From NCBI GenBank assembly GCA_902783515.1, contig CACZRK010000170.1, positions 1 through 36,527 of the forward strand: a stretch of DNA of 36,527 nucleotides, given 5' to 3'. Below the pieces are notes generated by a model that was given only the letters and a program-made list of their open reading frames with translations, was not told where the DNA came from and made no database searches. Origin of the DNA: an uncultured Coriobacteriaceae bacterium. Its GTDB lineage: Bacteria > Actinomycetota > Coriobacteriia > Coriobacteriales > UMGS124. The translations under genes were made by a program, and so were the position numbers. Shown here piece by piece: positions 32,116 to 36,527 of this stretch (position 1 is its first letter; each line of letters begins with the position of its first letter).

Positions 32116-33705
32116 CTAGCCTTCGTCTCGCCGTTCCCGGTCGATAAGCTCGATGAGCTCCTGCCTGCTGTGCACGCCGAGTTTGACGTAGACGTTCTTG
32201 CAGTGGAACCGCACGGTGTTGGGCGAGACGCCCATGTACTCCGCAGCTGCGGGGATGCTCCGCCCGCTCATGAGCATGCTCACGACCTCGCGCTCACGTT
32301 CCGTAAGACCATGCGCCTGCGCGATTGGTCCAAGGGAGCTCTGTCGGGCCGTGTTGCGCGACTCGGTGTCATCAGGAGACGCCAGCTCGGATTCCCACGA
32401 GTAGACTCGTCTCGTGTCCTGCGCAGTCTGGAAGCGGTCGGAGAACACGTATGCGGCGAACATGACTAGCACGCTCGCGAGTGAGCTTGGGAGCGTGGCG
32501 AAGGCGGTCCCCTCAAGGTCCACGCCGCTGTTGGCCAGCGCATTGAAGGGAATTGCCGGCAGATAGCGCATAGAGTAGATGATCCCGAACGACAGCGCGT
32601 ACATGGCGACGGGCGAGATCAGATAGTGCCGCGAGACTTGGTTACACGCGAGGATCCCCATCATTGACGCGACGGAGAAGATCGTGTAGAGGGCAAACGA
32701 GAGCGCATAGCCATAGCCGACGCCGAGAAAGGGGAGCAGCGCGCAGGCCAGCCCAATGCCGGGTGCGGCGACCCTGTAGAAAATGCCCATGTCCAGGTGG
32801 TAGCGATTGCGCTCGAACAGCGCCCAGGTGATTCCCGAGCTTGCGACCAAGGCAAGGCTGTTGAGGTTGCCGACCAGCTCCTCCGAGGCCGGGGTCGCCA
32901 TCGAGAGGCCGAGCCGCACGATCTGCATCACGAACCCTATTGCCCCGATGGTGAGGCAGGGCGCGAGCAGGGCGAGGATGCCCTTGCGCAGATTCCCTCG
33001 GTGCTCTGGGCTGTCGCTTGGGAAACGGACAGTCCCGCCATAGAACGTGACCACGCGCGTCGTGGAGGGGCTTGACGGCTGCCGGGCGTCGTCGCCGGTT
33101 GCCGCCGGGATGAGACGAAACGCGCAAAGCGCGAGAAGCGCGCTTGTGCCAGGGGCAATGACCAGTGCGGCTATTGTCATCACTACCCAGGATGACAGCC
33201 ATGCGAGGAGGAAGTACAGCGCCCCTCCGACGGCGGTGCCGCCGATAATACAACGAGCGTCCATCGGCGTGTTCTGCGAGCAGAGCACGAAGACCCAGAG
33301 GATGAAATTGCCCGCAATGCCGCCACCAACAAGCGTTCCGCCGATGGTGGTATAGAGAAGGCTCGCCCATGATGGCGCCGCAAAGGCCTTTGGGAGACAA
33401 GTTGCCACCGCAAATCCCACGATGAAGGAAAGTGAGGGCGCCCAGTATATCGGGGGGCGCCGGAGGACGGCGTGCATGCGGGGCGATCCCGTTGACGTGA
33501 GCAGAAATACCAAGAGAAAGCAGAGACAGAAGACGAGGTTCTTCGCGATGGTGAACGGCGCCGCGATTTCGCTCGACACGAATGAGGGAGAGGCGCCAGG
33601 CCAGCCAGCGATGGAGACGAGGGCGATGTCCATCCCATAGCCCGCGATCGCCCACGGCAGAAGACGTGTATTGCCTGCTGCCTGGTCCGTCGTCTCGTGA
33701 GGCAT
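32116..33705 (-). CDS. LuxR6: membrane-embedded LuxR-type transcriptional regulator
   Basis: A 529-residue protein if started at 33705 (AAGGGA nine bases upstream); an ATG at 33714 abuts that site. It has about twelve hydrophobic segments (the first includes AIAGYGMDIALVSIAGWPG) and a LuxR HTH from about residue 467 (LTEREREVVSMLMSGRSIPA, then VSPNTVRFHCKNVYVKLGVH). Unlike the other regulators it has no divergent reductase: FP9 lies upstream on the same strand, 377 bases away and past a terminator, and a reductase remnant lies convergent. It may control FP9, or be an orphan left after its partner decayed. Confidence 0.87.
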   Translation of the reverse strand: MPHETTDQAAGNTRLLPWAIAGYGMDIALVSIAGWPGASPSFVSSEIAAPFTIAKNLVFCLCFLLVFLLTSTGSPRMHAVLRRPPIYWAPSLSFIVGFAVATCLPKAFAAPSWASLLYTTIGGTLVGGGIAGNFILWVFVLCSQNTPMDARCIIGGTAVGGALYFLLAWLSSWVVMTIAALVIAPGTSALLALCAFRLIPAATGDDARQPSSPSTTRVVTFYGGTVRFPSDSPEHRGNLRKGILALLAPCLTIGAIGFVMQIVRLGLSMATPASEELVGNLNSLALVASSGITWALFERNRYHLDMGIFYRVAAPGIGLACALLPFLGVGYGYALSFALYTIFSVASMMGILACNQVSRHYLISPVAMYALSFGIIYSMRYLPAIPFNALANSGVDLEGTAFATLPSSLASVLVMFAAYVFSDRFQTAQDTRRVYSWESELASPDDTESRNTARQSSLGPIAQAHGLTEREREVVSMLMSGRSIPAAAEYMGVSPNTVRFHCKNVYVKLGVHSRQELIELIDRERRDEG

Positions 33706-34034
33706 TAATGTCATTCCCTTCGCCGTGTGCTCTGAAGAGTGTAGTCGAGCGTATCCACTCATGCATCGTACGCTCGTGGCGAGGAGCAAGTTTTGGTATC
33801 GAAGGACCGACTCGAATCTAGGCGGCAGGGCAACGACAATGGCCAGTGGTGACGTCCAATGCCGCAGCGTGAAGGCGGCCGAAGCCTGGCGGGCGGGGGT
33901 TTATATCTACGCGATGTTCCGGCGGACACGAGCGCGCATAGAGCTCTCGAAAAGGGCGACGCAGAAAGGGGTGTCGGCTCTTCGTCCTTGTCATTGGCGC
34001 CCAAGGGCCGCGCGGAACGTCGTCGCAAACAATC
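33706..34034. other. Intergenic region between FP9 and LuxR6
   Basis: These 329 bases hold no gene. CGAGCGTA (33746-33753) and TACGCTCG (33769-33776) form a perfect 8-bp dyad with a 15-bp spacer about 41 bases upstream of the LuxR6 start, a possible autoregulatory site. On the minus strand a TATAAA box lies at about 33901-33906. Confidence 0.5.
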
Positions 34035-34071
34035 ACGGCCCACGGGCGGACTTGGCACACCCGTGGGCCGT
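34035..34071 (-). terminator. FP9 terminator hairpin
   Basis: ACGGCCCACGGG (34035-34046) and CCCGTGGGCCGT (34060-34071) form a perfect 12-bp stem with a 13-base loop, 11 bases past the FP9 stop. On the minus strand it is followed by GATTGTTTG, a modest T-rich tail. It should separate FP9 from LuxR6. Confidence 0.75.
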
Positions 34072-34082
34072 CTTCGTACGGT

Positions 34083-36185
34083 CTATGCCTTCACTGCCTG
34101 TTCGAGAGCACGTTTGACCGCCATCTTGATGGCGTTTGACGTGACAGTTGCGCCCGCAACGCCGTCAAGCTTGTAACTCTGCGCTTCCTCGACCTGCTTC
34201 GCGTAGGTGCCGTCCTCGATCGCCTCGTAGCCGCCGATGCCCTTCGTCTCGTTGTTCGGTGAGATGTCGGACACCGCGATGTGGCCGTCCTTGACTTGGA
34301 TCGTGACGTCGATCTCGCCAACGATGCCGTAACCGTAGCCGGTGTACGTCCCATCGGCAAATGCGGCGCCGTCAAGATCCTCGTCGCTCTGCTTTGCCTT
34401 TGCGCTGTCGTCCTGATGACGCTGGATGCCCAGCGACGCGGGCGGCACGTAGTCGGGGTCGGCTGCGATGCCTGACCAGCCACCGGCGAGGTACTTGCCC
34501 GTGAGGTAGCCGAAGGTGATGCAGTTCATGCCGAGGTTGTGCCCCTCAACCAGGAAGTTGTAGCTGTTCGCGAACGCGTCGCCCACCATGGTGCCGATGT
34601 TGAACAGTCCCTCAATGGGGGTGTCGTCATCCTCGCACACCTGCATGTTGATGTTGGTGCGCAGGCCACCGAGGATCGTAAGGAACTTCGGAGCGTCCTT
34701 GCGATAGCCGTAGAATGGTGCGGTACGCACGGGAACGAGCAGCTCGGGACGCTTGTGGAAGTCCTCGTCAACGCCGGCATCGCACAGCTCGTTGTAGCGC
34801 TCGATGGAAGCGATCATGGCGTCGGCGTCGACGCCCATCTGGGAGGCGAGGTCCTCCAGCGTGTCCGCCTTGAACATGCTGCCCGCCTCGACCTTTGCAT
34901 CCCAGGACGCGAGCACCTCGTCCGCCGTCATGTCGCCCTCGCCGTAGACGTTCTTCCAGTTGTGCCACGGCATGTGATGCGAGGGATACTCGGCATCGAA
35001 CACGGCATTGATGGGGCCTTCGTGCTTGATCACGTACGGCAGGTGGCCGACGCCCATGTCCTCGCAGCAGAACCGCTTGCCTGCATCGTTGACCATGATG
35101 GTGTCGGGCGCGTTCCACGGCTGCGAGCATGGCGCGGCGAACGTGGCTGCCATCGCGGCGTTGGGGATCGTGCGCTGCCACGCCGCACCGACCCACAGGC
35201 CCATCTGCTGGCCCCGGCCCTTGTACAGTCCGCCGTAGACCTTGCCGAGCGTGTCGGGCGTCTGCGCCTCGTCCCAGTTGGTGACCCAATCGACGGCCTC
35301 GGGGGCGTAGCGCTCCATCATCTCGCGATTGCCCGAGAAGTCGCCTGTCGCAAGCACGATGCCCGTGGTTCCGACGAACTTGACGTAGTTTCCGTCGGCG
35401 TCGCTGCCGATCACTGCGTCCACGCGTCCGGTCGTTCCATTGGGGACGCCGCCGCGCACCAGCTGCTCAGCATGCGTGTTGAAGTAGAATGTGACGCCTT
35501 GCTCCTCGCAGAGCTTGCGCAGCGCGAAGACGAGAGACGGCTGACCGTCGGCGACGACGGGGAAGTCGTCGTTGTTCCAGCAGTGCGACTCCTCCGGGCC
35601 GAAGAGAGGATAGGTGCGCATGTCATCGGGCCAGACGTTGCTCTGCTCGATGGTGATGCGGATCCCCTCAACCTGGGAGGTGCGGTCAATGAGCCAGTTG
35701 ATGGACTCTTCGGAGTTGTTGTACCACTTGTGCCACTTTGCGACGTCGATGTTGAACGACGCCTGCGCCATCTGAGCCAGTAGGAATCGTTCGTCGATGC
35801 GCGGCAGGCCGTACTCATTCATGATCGTGGAGTACACGACGGCGTTAGATCCGCCGCGGGCGACGACGTTGGGACTTTGGGCGAACACCACGACCTTGAG
35901 CCCACGCTCCGCCGCCGAGAGCGCGCAGCACAGACCGGCGGTGCCGGCACCGACGATGACAACGTCGGCGGTGATCGTCTCGGTGATGTCGGCGTCGGCG
36001 ATCGGGTCCGGCGGCGTCATGAACGACGGGGTGGCATCGTGTGCCGCGGAATCCTTCGCTGCGGATGGCGACTCCGCTGCGAGTGCCGTGCTCGTGCCTG
36101 CCGAGACGATCGTCGCGCCGGCGGCCGTCATCGCGGCGCCCGTGATGAATGACCGGCGGTCCATCTGTGCTCCTGCGTGAGTCAT
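34083..36185 (-). CDS. FP9: Tat-exported FAD reductase with C-terminal FMN-binding domain
   Basis: A 700-residue protein, the longest here. The start at 36185 follows TAGGAGG by five bases; a second ATG at codon 8 also has an AGGAG site. The Tat motif is MDRRSFITG (R10-R11), a linker of about 50 residues follows, then the FAD fingerprint GAGTAG (79-84). The body shows ATGDFSGN and GRGQQMGLW, the latter nearly identical in FP4. The FAD domain closes near residue 570 (CITFGYLTGKYLAGG). A charged linker leads to an FMN_bind domain (about 610-700) with the flavinylation motif DGVAGATVTS; T680 is the predicted FMN-carrying residue. FP4 is a paralogue lacking this last domain. Canonical fumarate reductase residues are not recognisable. 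LuxR6 is the nearest regulator. Confidence 0.92.
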   Translation of the reverse strand: MTHAGAQMDRRSFITGAAMTAAGATIVSAGTSTALAAESPSAAKDSAAHDATPSFMTPPDPIADADITETITADVVIVGAGTAGLCCALSAAERGLKVVVFAQSPNVVARGGSNAVVYSTIMNEYGLPRIDERFLLAQMAQASFNIDVAKWHKWYNNSEESINWLIDRTSQVEGIRITIEQSNVWPDDMRTYPLFGPEESHCWNNDDFPVVADGQPSLVFALRKLCEEQGVTFYFNTHAEQLVRGGVPNGTTGRVDAVIGSDADGNYVKFVGTTGIVLATGDFSGNREMMERYAPEAVDWVTNWDEAQTPDTLGKVYGGLYKGRGQQMGLWVGAAWQRTIPNAAMAATFAAPCSQPWNAPDTIMVNDAGKRFCCEDMGVGHLPYVIKHEGPINAVFDAEYPSHHMPWHNWKNVYGEGDMTADEVLASWDAKVEAGSMFKADTLEDLASQMGVDADAMIASIERYNELCDAGVDEDFHKRPELLVPVRTAPFYGYRKDAPKFLTILGGLRTNINMQVCEDDDTPIEGLFNIGTMVGDAFANSYNFLVEGHNLGMNCITFGYLTGKYLAGGWSGIAADPDYVPPASLGIQRHQDDSAKAKQSDEDLDGAAFADGTYTGYGYGIVGEIDVTIQVKDGHIAVSDISPNNETKGIGGYEAIEDGTYAKQVEEAQSYKLDGVAGATVTSNAIKMAVKRALEQAVKA

Positions 36186-36527
36186 GCATGCCTCCTAGTG
36201 TTCGCATGGTGCGTATCCCGCGTCCGCCTCATGGTTACTGCCCGGACACGGGCGCGCCGTCCCATCGCGAGACGGCTGATCTGAGGGACACGCTATCGGC
36301 ATGCAGCCGGCGGCGGAACACCTTGAGAGTGTGTCGGGCCCGCTCGAACTGCCCACATAAAACGGGTAGGGTGCGTCTCAGAACGTGGGCATTGACGTTG
36401 TAAGCAGGAAAAATGACGAACAGGGAGCATGGGAGGCGAGGAAAGACCAGCTATCTGAAGTCAAGCCCAAGAGGCTGACTTTTCGATAGGGACCTTGAGA
36501 GCCGGATATGGGATAAGGGGCGCGTCA
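36186..36527. other. Intergenic region at the right edge
   Basis: These 342 bases hold the FP9 upstream region. I see no convincing gene, RNA or repeat; the frames present are short and unlike any family I know. A regulator divergent from FP9 could begin just beyond the edge. Confidence 0.5.

Overview
The window is GC-rich and tightly coded, and its gene families point to the class Coriobacteriia, most likely an Eggerthellaceae gut anaerobe. Two traits carry this inference: many Tat-exported flavoproteins of the fumarate reductase/urocanate reductase/Cgr2 superfamily, and LuxR-type regulators whose whole N-terminal half is a polytopic membrane domain. The placement rests on recognised architecture, not on a database search.

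Layout. Nine exported flavoprotein reductases (FP1-FP9; FP1 is cut by the left edge) and six full-length membrane LuxR regulators (LuxR1-LuxR6) occupy most of the 36.5 kb, usually as divergent regulator/reductase pairs: FP1<>LuxR1; LuxR2<>FP3-FP4; LuxR3<>FP5; FP6<>LuxR4; LuxR5<>FP8. FP7 lies downstream of LuxR5 on the same strand, and LuxR6 lies downstream of FP9 on the same strand. FP2 differs: it sits in a lower-GC patch (about 3.6-7.1 kb) behind a MerR-family regulator. Remnants of the same families lie between the pairs: a LuxR HTH remnant (3254-3535), a reductase remnant with a frameshift and an in-frame TGA (7138-7861), and a reductase C-terminal remnant (31633-31977). This looks like a region that gains and loses reductase modules.

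The remaining genes are a MocR/GntR-aminotransferase regulator (26601-28064) divergent from an 11-haem c-type cytochrome with a possible lipoprotein signal (28220-29722), a RelB-like antitoxin/PIN toxin pair (30076-30962), and two small ORFs of unknown function. Strong hairpins or palindromes lie between most convergent genes.

How it may work (inference). Each membrane LuxR protein would sense a small molecule in or across the membrane and switch on its neighbouring exported reductase, which would use that compound or a relative as terminal electron acceptor outside the cell. FP3 and FP9 carry a C-terminal FMN-binding domain that can relay electrons; the other reductases would need an external donor, for which the 11-haem cytochrome is the only candidate here. 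In the eight reductases whose C-terminus is visible, the histidine and arginine motifs that define classical fumarate reductases are not recognisable, so varied organic substrates are more likely than fumarate. No substrate can be assigned from sequence alone.
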